Positions 25,751-33,651 of a stretch of DNA of 35,364 nucleotides are shown in pieces. A program made the translations under genes and the position numbers. The first letter of the stretch is position 1; each line of letters begins with the position of its first letter. The notes beneath the pieces are model-generated. The model was not told the DNA's origin and ran no database searches. It saw only the letters and a program-made list of their open reading frames with translations. Origin of the DNA: Deltaproteobacteria bacterium (GTDB taxonomy: Bacteria > Desulfobacterota > GWC2-55-46 > JAJCZF01). Location of the stretch: the NCBI GenBank assembly GCA_029262475.1, contig JAJCZG010000048.1, positions 1-35,364 on the forward strand, written 5' to 3'.

Positions 25751-26235
25751 AAGATTTCATACTCCTCTTCTTCATAACGGTCGTATACATGGCCTTTAAG
25801 GGCACTGTTATTTCGTCGACGCCGCTGCCCGACATCCCCCTCATTATCGTATTTCTGCTCTCATATGGCAGACCTTCGCTAAAAGACATACCGCTATGCT
25901 TCGTTCTCGGCTTTACGGTCGATTCCCTCTCCGGCGGTTTTATCGGCCTTACGAGCTTTACGTTCATCACCGTTTATACATTAAACTACATCGCAGCCAT
26001 ACGGGTCCACTACGATAGCGCCCTTCTAAGGGCCGCTGGCGCCGGTTTAGCCTCGCTTACCAGCACAACACTCTCATACTTCATCGTAAGCTCCTTAAAT
26101 GAAGATATACATTACTTCTCACACGTTCTCCCGACCGCCCTCCTTACTGCGGCATTCGCGCCTGTTATAATAACGCTTCTCCTAAAGGCGATGAAGATGA
26201 AGACGTTTTCCAGGGAGGAGGGCGAGACTTTTTGA
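25747..26235 (+). CDS. mreD: Rod shape-determining protein MreD
   Basis: The 162-residue integral membrane protein is composed almost wholly of hydrophobic segments, probably five or six helices, with the family-type LPDIPLIIVFLLSYG and GFTVDSLSGGFIGLTSF segments (Asp after the second helix). It forms part of the MreBCD complex. It overlaps mreC upstream by 4 bases and mrdA downstream by 4 bases (TTGA, a TTG start and TGA stop). Confidence 0.92.
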   Translation: MKDFILLFFITVVYMAFKGTVISSTPLPDIPLIIVFLLSYGRPSLKDIPLCFVLGFTVDSLSGGFIGLTSFTFITVYTLNYIAAIRVHYDSALLRAAGAGLASLTSTTLSYFIVSSLNEDIHYFSHVLPTALLTAAFAPVIITLLLKAMKMKTFSREEGETF

Positions 26236-28157
26236 AGACATTTTTCCCGGATAAGGAACCTAGCGATCTTATCGGACGCCTCGTAGTCCCGCTCGCAGTA
26301 GCGGCGGTAGTCTTCTTTATCCTCATTGCCCAGCTCTGGAACCTTCAGGTGATGGGGGCGTCGAGATACAGGGAGCTCTCACTTAATAACCGCGTGCGCC
26401 TCACCAAGAGCACGGCGCCCAGGGGGCTTATATTCGACCGCAACGGGATAAGGCTCGCCGAGAACAGGCCGGGCTTCGATCTTCTCGTCGTTCCGGAGGA
26501 TATCGTTGACTGGAACGCTACGACTTCAAAGCTTACGGAGATGGTCGATATCACACCGGAGATGATAGAGGGGCGCGTTAGTAAAGCAAGGAAGAGGCCC
26601 CCATTCGAGGCGATAAAGATCAAGGGAGATATTAGCTGGGAGGAGATGGCGAGGATTGAAAGCGCTAAATTTCGTCTTCCGGGGGTGGCACTCTCTGTCG
26701 GGCCTAAACGGAGCTACCCTATCGGAGAGGCGACCGCACACCTTGTCGGCTACCTCGGTGAGGTAGGAGATAAAGAGCTTAAGCAAAACGGAGAGCCGGG
26801 TACTGTGCCCTACAGGCTCGGAGACGTAATCGGAAGGCACGGCATAGAGCGAGCCCTTGAAGACAAAATACGCGGCCGTGACGGCGGCAGCCATGTGGAA
26901 GTCGACGCCGTCGGACGCGAGATAAAGGTCATAAAACGCTTCCCGCCTATCCCCGGAAATAACATATACCTTACGATAGACCTCGGCCTGCAACTGGAGG
27001 CGGCACGCGCCCTCGAGGGTAGGGCCGGGGCCATTGTGGCGATGGACCCGAAGACGGGCGAGATACTCGCGATGGTCAGCTCCCCCTCATTCGACCCGAA
27101 CCGGATTACCACCGGCATGACGACAAAGGAGTGGAAGGCCCTTTTAGATAACCCTATGAGCGTCCTTACCAACAGGAGCATACAGGGCCAATACCCGCCA
27201 GCCTCGATCCTAAAACCGATTACCGCCACGGCGGTACTTGAAGAGGGTATAATAACGGCCACCAGGAAGATCGAGGCCGGCTCAAGCTTCACCTTCGCCA
27301 AGGAAAAGTACCGCGACTGGAAGAAAGAAGGACACGGAAAGATCAATATCTACAGGGCAATCGTCGAGTCGAGCGATACCTTCTTCTACCAGGTGGCCCT
27401 GGAGCTCGGCATAGACAAGCTTGCTTTTTACGCCAGGGGCTTTGGCCTTGGAGAAAAGACAGGCATTACGCTTGGCAACGAAAAAAGCGGGCTGATACCG
27501 GACCGCGCGTGGAAGCTCGACACTTACAAAACCCCCTGGTACAGGGGGGAGACTATAAACGCCTCCGTAGGTCAAGGTTTTATGCTGGCCACACCTATTC
27601 AGCTCGCCAACGCATACGCCGCCATCGCCAACGGAGGCACAGTCCTAAAACCCAAGCTCATTCGGGAGGTAAGGAGCCAGGACGGGACGACCACGGAGAC
27701 CTTCTCCGTGGAGAAGGTCTCGAAACTCCCCCTCGCCCCATCAACGCTTAAACTCATAAGGAAAGCCCTTAAAGGGGTCGTTAACGACGAGGGCGGCACG
27801 GCTCGAGGACTCATGAACAAAGATTTCGTTGTCGCCGGGAAGACCGGCACGGCACAGGTCGTGAGGATGAAGGAGAGGATAAAGGATATCGAAGAGGTGC
27901 CGTACAAGCTAAGGGACCATGCATGGTTCGTTGGCTTCGCCCCGTATGAAGACCCGAGTATTGTCGTCGCAGTAATTGTAGAGCACGGCGGCTTCGGCTC
28001 CAGGACGGCTGCACCCATCGCCCTCAAGGTATTTCGGAACTATCTGGTAAGGGTTAAGGAGGGTTCCCCCTTCAAGCCCACGCCACCGGAGCTTAAAGAG
28101 AGGGACAGAGTGACGGTAACGGGCGCGTCTGCCGTAGCGACCGGAGGTGAGGTGTAA
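26232..28157 (+). CDS. mrdA: Penicillin-binding protein 2 (elongation transpeptidase)
   Basis: This monofunctional transpeptidase cross-links peptidoglycan in the elongasome with RodA. The 641-residue product has one transmembrane helix (about 17-38), the dimerisation/pedestal region (APRGLIFDRNG, about 62-72) and a transpeptidase domain. Active-site motifs are the nucleophile Ser325 and Lys328 in YPPASILKP, SSD at 380-382, and KTG at 537-539. The SxxK region differs slightly from the usual YPPGSTFKP. The start is TTG and overlaps the mreD stop. The stop TAA overlaps the ATG of rodA. Confidence 0.96.
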   Translation: MKTFFPDKEPSDLIGRLVVPLAVAAVVFFILIAQLWNLQVMGASRYRELSLNNRVRLTKSTAPRGLIFDRNGIRLAENRPGFDLLVVPEDIVDWNATTSKLTEMVDITPEMIEGRVSKARKRPPFEAIKIKGDISWEEMARIESAKFRLPGVALSVGPKRSYPIGEATAHLVGYLGEVGDKELKQNGEPGTVPYRLGDVIGRHGIERALEDKIRGRDGGSHVEVDAVGREIKVIKRFPPIPGNNIYLTIDLGLQLEAARALEGRAGAIVAMDPKTGEILAMVSSPSFDPNRITTGMTTKEWKALLDNPMSVLTNRSIQGQYPPASILKPITATAVLEEGIITATRKIEAGSSFTFAKEKYRDWKKEGHGKINIYRAIVESSDTFFYQVALELGIDKLAFYARGFGLGEKTGITLGNEKSGLIPDRAWKLDTYKTPWYRGETINASVGQGFMLATPIQLANAYAAIANGGTVLKPKLIREVRSQDGTTTETFSVEKVSKLPLAPSTLKLIRKALKGVVNDEGGTARGLMNKDFVVAGKTGTAQVVRMKERIKDIEEVPYKLRDHAWFVGFAPYEDPSIVVAVIVEHGGFGSRTAAPIALKVFRNYLVRVKEGSPFKPTPPELKERDRVTVTGASAVATGGEV

Positions 28158-29281
28158 TGAAAAACCTGCTGAAAAACATGACATTACAGCTCTTCGACAG
28201 ACGTCTCCTCGCCCAGATAGACTGGGCAATAATAATCACTATGGCGATTCTCGCAGTCATTGGACTAATGACGATCTACAGCGCAACATACACGAGAAAC
28301 CTCTACTACTACGACAGGCATACGCTCTGGATGATAATCGCCACTATCGTATTTATCATGGCCGTTATAGTCGATTACTCGCTCCTGGAGCGTTTTTCGT
28401 ACCAGATCTACGGCCTCTCGATACTACTTCTGGCGGCGGTGCTATTCCTTAGCCCTGCGGTCGCCGGTACGCACCGCTGGATATCGCTCGGCTTCATCTC
28501 TTTCCAGCCATCGGAGTTCGCCAAGCTCGCACTCATCATAATGCTCGCAAAACATCTAAGCGGCGTGGCGATACCGAAGAAGGGGCTCGACCTCAAGGGG
28601 CTCGTAAAACCCGTGCTTATCCTGATTTTTCCGTTTATACTCATCGCAAGGGAGCCCGACCTCGGCACCGCACTTACGCTCTTTTTAATATTTACATCGA
28701 TGATTCTCGTTACCAAGGTAAGCAGGAGGACCATTACAGGCATTTTACTGGCCTTCTCTCCCCTGCTCCCCCTGGGGTGGAGTTTCTTAAAGGAGTACCA
28801 GAAGGCGAGGATACTTAGCTTCTTCCAGCCCTCAAGCGATACCCTCGGCTCGGGATACCACCTGTTGCAATCAAAGATCGCCATAGGCTCCGGCGGTTTC
28901 ACAGGGAAAGGCTACATGAAAGGCACACAAGGCTCGCTCAGCTTCCTCCCCGAGCACCATACGGACTTTATCTTCCCCATACTCGCCGAAGAGTGGGGGT
29001 TTATAGGCTCACTCGTCCTTATCTCCCTCTTCTTTCTCTTAATCCAGAGGGGGCTTAATACCGCCAGGAACTCAAAGGATCGTTTTGGCTTCCTCGTCGC
29101 ACTCGGCATATCCGCCATGTTATTTTGGCATGTGACCATTAACCTCGCAATGGTATGCGGACTCATGCCGGTCGTCGGCATGCCGCTGCCGTTTTTGAGC
29201 TACGGAGGGTCGTTTCTCGTGACAGCCTTTGCGGGCATTGGTATAATCGTAAATATCGGCATGCGCCGGTTTATCTTCTAA
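28157..29281 (+). CDS. rodA: Peptidoglycan glycosyltransferase RodA (SEDS family)
   Basis: The multi-pass membrane glycosyltransferase polymerises lipid II in partnership with PBP2. The 374 residues include about ten predicted helices. SEDS signatures are present: AGTHRWISLGFISFQPSEFAKL in overlapping form, the catalytic-loop REPDLGTAL, LPEHHTDFIFPILAEEWGFIG, and the C-terminal MPLPFLSYGGSFL. The start overlaps the mrdA stop by one base (TAATG). Final gene of the mre operon; no strong terminator follows, so the pgpA genes may be co-transcribed. Confidence 0.96.
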   Translation: MKNLLKNMTLQLFDRRLLAQIDWAIIITMAILAVIGLMTIYSATYTRNLYYYDRHTLWMIIATIVFIMAVIVDYSLLERFSYQIYGLSILLLAAVLFLSPAVAGTHRWISLGFISFQPSEFAKLALIIMLAKHLSGVAIPKKGLDLKGLVKPVLILIFPFILIAREPDLGTALTLFLIFTSMILVTKVSRRTITGILLAFSPLLPLGWSFLKEYQKARILSFFQPSSDTLGSGYHLLQSKIAIGSGGFTGKGYMKGTQGSLSFLPEHHTDFIFPILAEEWGFIGSLVLISLFFLLIQRGLNTARNSKDRFGFLVALGISAMLFWHVTINLAMVCGLMPVVGMPLPFLSYGGSFLVTAFAGIGIIVNIGMRRFIF

Positions 29282-29299
29282 ATAGAAAGGGTTACACTA

Positions 29300-29329
29300 C
29301 GGCCGGAAGAACTCACTGCCTTCCGCCGG
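29300..29329 (+). promoter_or_regulatory. Hairpin overlapping the pgpA ribosome binding site
   Basis: CGGCCGGAAG pairs with CTTCCGCCGG through a 6-bp stem, a one-base bulge and three more pairs. The 3' arm covers the first two bases of GGAG (29328-29331), the only Shine-Dalgarno candidate, 8 bases before the pgpA ATG. No T-run follows, so this is more likely a translational structure than a terminator. Confidence 0.35.
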
Positions 29330-29339
29330 AGCCAACAAC

Positions 29340-29813
29340 ATGAAGAAAGAAATCATAAAATTTCTCGCTACCGGCGCATACTCGGGGCTCCTCCCGAAGA
29401 TGCCCGGCACCTTCGGCACCGTCGTAGGCATACCCGTGGCGTATATCTTCTCGGGCTTTACTCCTGCGGCAGGGGGGGCAGTCCTTATTCTGGGCTTTAT
29501 CGTCTCCTCTTACGTCGCCGGAGAGGCTGAGAAACTACTCGGAGGCAAGGACCCTTCGTCGGTGGTAATAGACGAAATACTCGGCTACATGGTGGCCGCA
29601 TATCTCATCCCGCTTACGGCCATAAATATAATATTAATCTTTCTTCTTTTCAGGTTTTTTGATATCCTGAAACCCTTCCCCATAGGGCTTCTTGACAGGA
29701 AAATTCATGGTGGAAAAGGGATCGTTCTCGACGACGTAATAGCCGGAATCTTCGCCAATATCTCGGTTCGGATTATCATCTATATTGCCGCAGTTTACGG
29801 GGGTAAAATTTAG
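29340..29813 (+). CDS. pgpA: Phosphatidylglycerophosphatase A
   Basis: This inner-membrane phosphatase converts phosphatidylglycerol phosphate to phosphatidylglycerol. The 157-residue length is normal. Family features are GLLPKMPGTFGTVVGIP, DPSSVVIDEILGYMVA (acidic active-site residues) and FDILKPFPIGLLDR followed by GGKGIVLDDVIAG. Several helices are predicted. Its TAG stop shares the final G with the GTG start of the next gene. Confidence 0.95.
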   Translation: MKKEIIKFLATGAYSGLLPKMPGTFGTVVGIPVAYIFSGFTPAAGGAVLILGFIVSSYVAGEAEKLLGGKDPSSVVIDEILGYMVAAYLIPLTAINIILIFLLFRFFDILKPFPIGLLDRKIHGGKGIVLDDVIAGIFANISVRIIIYIAAVYGGKI

Positions 29814-30301
29814 TGGCCGGGAACAAAGAATCCTTAGATAAGAACTCCGGTTACGACGAGGGCAAAATAGCAGTTGCGGAGTCGTGCACCGGAGGGAGGC
29901 TAGGGGATAGAATCACAAATAAGCCCGGAAGCAGTGATTACTTCTTAGGCGGCGTCGTCTCCTACGATAATCGTATTAAAGAAGAACTCCTCGGTGTTAA
30001 GCGCGATACTCTTGAGGCTTACGGCGCGGTATCGGCCGAGACGGCCCGGGAGATGGCCTCGGGGATAAGAGAGCGCTTTAGGGCTGAGACAGGGCTAGCG
30101 GTAACCGGCGTAGCCGGCCCCGGCGGCGGCACCGGTGAAAAACCTGTCGGACTTGTATATATCGGCCTTTCCACACCGGAAGAGACCGTAGCCGAAAGAT
30201 ATCTATTTAGCGGCGGAAGGGACGAGGTGAAGGAACAAACCGTCGTAGAGGCTATGCGCATCCTCGCCCCCTATCTTCCGGGGGATAAAAAGGAAAGATA
30301 A
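29813..30301 (+). CDS. pncC: Nicotinamide-nucleotide amidohydrolase (stand-alone CinA C-terminal domain)
   Basis: PncC deamidates NMN to nicotinate mononucleotide, recycling the pyridine nucleotide released by NAD-dependent DNA ligase. The 162-residue product contains only the C-terminal CinA domain: AESCTGGRLGDRIT, SDYFLGGVVSYDN, YGAVSAETAREMA and TGVAGPGGGTGEKPVGLVYIG. The N-terminal COG1058 domain of full CinA is absent; the GTG start immediately after pgpA leaves no space for it. Known association with recA operons fits its position here. Confidence 0.93.
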   Translation: MAGNKESLDKNSGYDEGKIAVAESCTGGRLGDRITNKPGSSDYFLGGVVSYDNRIKEELLGVKRDTLEAYGAVSAETAREMASGIRERFRAETGLAVTGVAGPGGGTGEKPVGLVYIGLSTPEETVAERYLFSGGRDEVKEQTVVEAMRILAPYLPGDKKER

Positions 30302-30314
30302 TTACGGGGCAAAA

Positions 30315-30902
30315 GTGGCACGGATAAGGACATTTATCGCCATAGAGGTGCCGGATGAGATAAAAAAGCGTCTCGGGAAAATTCAAGACGTGTTACGCTC
30401 CGAGTGCGACCGGTCAAAAGGCAAGGCGAGCTTTGTAAGGGCCGCTAACATTCACCTTACACTCAAATTCCTCGGAGATATCGAGGAGACGGCCACCTAT
30501 GAGATTTCAAGGGGGCTTCGAGCGGCGGCGTCAGAAATAAAAAAGCCCTTCGACCTTACCGCCTGCAAGGTCGAGATAAAGTCCGGGAGGGTGCTATGGA
30601 TCCCGGTCGAAGGCGGCGAAACGCTTACGGGGTTAGTGAGAGCCATTAACGACGAGCTGGAAGTGCTCGGTTACGAGAGGGATAAGCGCCGCTTCAGGGG
30701 ACACCTTACGCTTGCAAGAATAAAGACGACCGGGACGGCTAAAAAGCTCGAAGAGATACTAACTAAAAGAGATTTCACGATAAACGCCACCTTCACGGCG
30801 AAGGGGTTAACGCTCTTTAAGAGCGAACTCACGCCTGAGGGGGCCATATACACAGCACTTAGGGAACTAAAAAACTTCCCTTCTACCGAAGAGACCGGAT
30901 AA
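30315..30902 (+). CDS. thpR: RNA 2',3'-cyclic phosphodiesterase
   Basis: This 2H-phosphoesterase opens 2',3'-cyclic phosphate ends of RNA and was once annotated as 2'-5' RNA ligase LigT. The 195-residue product begins [16 protein letters not shown] and contains both catalytic HxTx motifs: HLTLKFLG near residue 51 and HLTLARI near residue 133. The start is GTG. It sits between pncC and recA, a frequent arrangement. Its relation to recombination is not established. Confidence 0.93.
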   Translation: MARIRTFIAIEVPDEIKKRLGKIQDVLRSECDRSKGKASFVRAANIHLTLKFLGDIEETATYEISRGLRAAASEIKKPFDLTACKVEIKSGRVLWIPVEGGETLTGLVRAINDELEVLGYERDKRRFRGHLTLARIKTTGTAKKLEEILTKRDFTINATFTAKGLTLFKSELTPEGAIYTALRELKNFPSTEETG

Positions 30903-30930
30903 GACCGCATATTTTTTAAGGAGGAGATTA

Positions 30931-31947
30931 ATGAGCAAGGAAGTCGATTCTAACAAAGAAAAGGCCGTAAGCCTGGCCATAAGTCAGATAGAAAAGCAGT
31001 TCGGCAAGGGCTCTATCATGCGCCTCGGCGACGAAGAGCCGGCGCTTCGGGTGCCTAGCATATCGACCGGTTCGCCGTCGCTCGATATTGCGCTCGGAAT
31101 AGGCGGTGTGCCGAGGGGACGCGTAATAGAGATATACGGCCCGGAGTCATCGGGAAAGACGACCTTGACCCTTCACATAGCGGCTGAGGCGCAGAAGGAA
31201 GGCGGGACGGCGGCCTTTATAGACGCCGAGCACGCGCTCGACCTCGCCTACGCAAAAAAACTCGGCGTGCAGGTCGATAACCTCCTCCTCTCTCAGCCAG
31301 ATACCGGGGAGCAGGCCCTGGAGATCGCCGACATGCTCATAAGGAGCAACGCCGTGGATCTTATCATAATCGACTCGGTAGCGGCATTGGTTCCGAAGGC
31401 CGAGCTCGACGGCGACATGGGAGACGCCCACATGGGACTTCAAGCGAGACTCATGAGCCAGGCGCTAAGGAAGCTCACCGCAACGATCAGCAAGAGCCAC
31501 ACTTCGCTAATATTTATAAACCAGATACGCCACAAGATCGGCGTCTTCTTCGGCAACCCGGAGACAACGACCGGCGGTAACGCGCTTAAATTCTACGCCT
31601 CGGTTAGGATGGATATCCGCCGTATAGGGCAAATCAAGCAGGCAGACAGCATACTCGGTAACCGAATACGTGTAAAGGTCGTAAAGAACAAGGTAGCCCC
31701 TCCCTTCAAAGAGGCGGAGTTCGACATACTCTTTAACGAGGGGATATCCAAAGAGGGAGACCTCCTGGATCTGGCCGTTGACGCCGATATAATTGAAAAG
31801 AGTGGCGCGTGGTACTCCTATAACGGAGAGAGGGTAGGACAGGGAAGGATCGCGGCGAGAGAGTACCTGAAGGCAAATCCGGAGAAGATGACCGAGGTGG
31901 AAGCAGCCGTAAACGAACTTCACAACATAAGCAAAGAAGAGAGGTAA
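30931..31947 (+). CDS. recA: Recombinase RecA
   Basis: RecA carries out DNA strand exchange and triggers the SOS response. The 338-residue product has Walker A GPESSGKT at 70-77, Walker [16 protein letters not shown], the loop region with [10 protein letters not shown], and the [24 protein letters not shown] signature in overlapping form. A near-perfect AAGGAGG Shine-Dalgarno precedes the ATG, as expected for an abundant protein. I see no CTGT-N8-ACAG or Gram-positive-type LexA box in the 28-base gap upstream, so SOS control, if any, would act from elsewhere or through a lineage-specific box. Confidence 0.98.
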   Translation: MSKEVDSNKEKAVSLAISQIEKQFGKGSIMRLGDEEPALRVPSISTGSPSLDIALGIGGVPRGRVIEIYGPESSGKTTLTLHIAAEAQKEGGTAAFIDAEHALDLAYAKKLGVQVDNLLLSQPDTGEQALEIADMLIRSNAVDLIIIDSVAALVPKAELDGDMGDAHMGLQARLMSQALRKLTATISKSHTSLIFINQIRHKIGVFFGNPETTTGGNALKFYASVRMDIRRIGQIKQADSILGNRIRVKVVKNKVAPPFKEAEFDILFNEGISKEGDLLDLAVDADIIEKSGAWYSYNGERVGQGRIAAREYLKANPEKMTEVEAAVNELHNISKEER

Positions 31948-31951
31948 CCCC

Positions 31952-33154
31952 ATGTCGGAGCTAAACGTTGACGCAATGTTGATGCACGCCATCGACAACA
32001 ACGCATCCGACCTCCATCTAAAGGCCGGACTGCCACCGATACTCAGGAAGAACGGACGCCTCTGTCCGCTAACGGAGTACGAGAGCATATCGCCCGAGCA
32101 GATGAAGAATATCGCCTTCAATCTTATGAACGACAGGCAAAAGGCGGACTTCAAGAAAGAGCTCCAGATAGACCTCGGGTACAGCATCTCCGGCGTCGGA
32201 AGGTTCAGGGTCAACATATTCCTTCAAAGGGGCGCCGTTGGAATAGTCTTCAGGGTAATACCGGCCACCATAAAGAATTTCGAATCACTCCACCTGCCTC
32301 CGGTACTCGAAAAACTCGCCCTTGAGATGCGCGGGCTGGTGCTCGTTACCGGCATTACAGGAAGTGGCAAATCCACTACCCTGTCTGCGATAGTGGACTA
32401 CATAAACAACACCAGGTCGTGCCATATAATCACCATTGAGGACCCGATAGAGTATACCCACAAGGACAACAAGAGCGTCATAAGCCAGAGGGAGATAGGC
32501 GTGGATACCGTCGACTTCTCAAGTGCCTTGAGGGGGGCTCTCAGACAGGACCCGGACGTAATACTCGTAGGTGAGATGCGCGACCTTGAGACGATTCAGA
32601 CGGCGCTCGTGGCGGCTGAGACGGGACACCTCGTCCTCTCGACGCTCCATACCACGGACGCCACCGAGACGATAAGCCGTATCATATCGGTCTTCCCACC
32701 GTATCATCAAAAGCAGATACGCATCCAGTTGGCAGAGACGATGAAGGGCATCATCAGCCAGCGCCTCATGCCGACTATGGATGGCAAAGAAAGGGTCCCG
32801 GCCGTCGAAATACTTGTCACCAACGCCAGGGTCAGGAGCTGTATCGTGGATAAAGAAAAGACGAAGGATCTGGCTGACGTCATATACAAAGGGCACTCGA
32901 CCTTCGGCATGCAGACCTTCGACCAGTCGATTATGTACCTCATGCAAAAGGGGCTTATCTCCGGCGATGAGGCGATGAGACAAGCGTCCAACCCTGACGA
33001 CTTCGCCTTACGGGCAAAGGGAGGGATAAGCTCTACGACCGACACCGGATGGGACGAGTATTCCGATAACCTCAAGAATGAATCGGACGGCGCTAACAAA
33101 ATAATACCCGGCGACGGCATAGATGAAGATACAGAGGATGACGGGCGCTTCTAG
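31952..33154 (+). CDS. pilT: Type IV pilus retraction ATPase (PilT/PilU family)
   Basis: This hexameric ATPase powers retraction of type IV pili and twitching motility. The 400-residue product has the N-terminal PAS-like region with ASDLHLKAGLPPILRKNGRL, Walker A GITGSGKST at 134-142, the Asp box IITIEDPIEY, Walker B VILVGEMRDLETI and the His box GHLVLSTLHTTDATETISRI. The C-terminal region beyond about 350 is long and acidic, a difference from the roughly 344-residue PilT; PilU proteins are also longer, so assignment to PilT or PilU is not certain. It lies 4 bases after recA and before recX, an order I recall from Geobacter relatives. Confidence 0.93.
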   Translation: MSELNVDAMLMHAIDNNASDLHLKAGLPPILRKNGRLCPLTEYESISPEQMKNIAFNLMNDRQKADFKKELQIDLGYSISGVGRFRVNIFLQRGAVGIVFRVIPATIKNFESLHLPPVLEKLALEMRGLVLVTGITGSGKSTTLSAIVDYINNTRSCHIITIEDPIEYTHKDNKSVISQREIGVDTVDFSSALRGALRQDPDVILVGEMRDLETIQTALVAAETGHLVLSTLHTTDATETISRIISVFPPYHQKQIRIQLAETMKGIISQRLMPTMDGKERVPAVEILVTNARVRSCIVDKEKTKDLADVIYKGHSTFGMQTFDQSIMYLMQKGLISGDEAMRQASNPDDFALRAKGGISSTTDTGWDEYSDNLKNESDGANKIIPGDGIDEDTEDDGRF

Positions 33155-33168
33155 TCTATATTCGCAAA

Positions 33169-33651
33169 ATGGAATCTGACGAAAAGGCCATAAGAAAATA
33201 CGCTTTAAAGTTTTTATCATACAGGGCGAGGAGCGCCGCTGAAGTTAGGAGACGCCTTAAGGAGAAGGAGTATCCTCAGGAGCTTATAGAGGGTACTATC
33301 ACTTGGCTCCTGGGGCTGGGTTATCTTAACGACATGAACTTCGCCTCGGATCTCGCCGCTGCGAGGATCTCAAACAGGCTCTGGGGCAAGAGGAAGATAG
33401 CATTCGACCTCTCTTCGCGCGGTGTGCCACAGGATGTGGTAACGACGGCGCTTGACGCTATCCCGGCGGCAGACGAACTCGACGCGGCCAGGCGAGCGGC
33501 ATCCAAATGGCTCTCAAACAAAGGTCACAACACCTCACCGATGGAGAAAGAGGCGAGGCGAGGCGCGTTACGGCACCTGGAGTCAAGGGGTTTTGACGCC
33601 GGTATAAGCTTTAAAGTAATTAAGGAATTAGAAGGCGACTATGAAATCTGA
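33169..33651 (+). CDS. recX: Regulatory protein RecX
   Basis: RecX binds RecA filaments and limits their extension. The 160-residue product is built of three-helix repeats and has family patterns such as ALKFLSYRARSAAEVRRRL, GYLNDMNFASDLAAARI and WGKRKIAFDLSSRGV. It is separated from recA only by pilT on the same strand. Its stop overlaps the alaS start by 11 bases. Confidence 0.92.
   Translation: MESDEKAIRKYALKFLSYRARSAAEVRRRLKEKEYPQELIEGTITWLLGLGYLNDMNFASDLAAARISNRLWGKRKIAFDLSSRGVPQDVVTTALDAIPAADELDAARRAASKWLSNKGHNTSPMEKEARRGALRHLESRGFDAGISFKVIKELEGDYEI

Noticed and set aside
30903-30930. LexA box before recA
   Set aside because: Neither an E. coli-type nor a Bacillus-type box is present, and the gene is in an operon.
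31507-32217. A 236-codon minus-strand open frame across the recA-pilT junction
   Set aside because: It overlaps two certain genes antisense; no known family pattern and no plausible start context.
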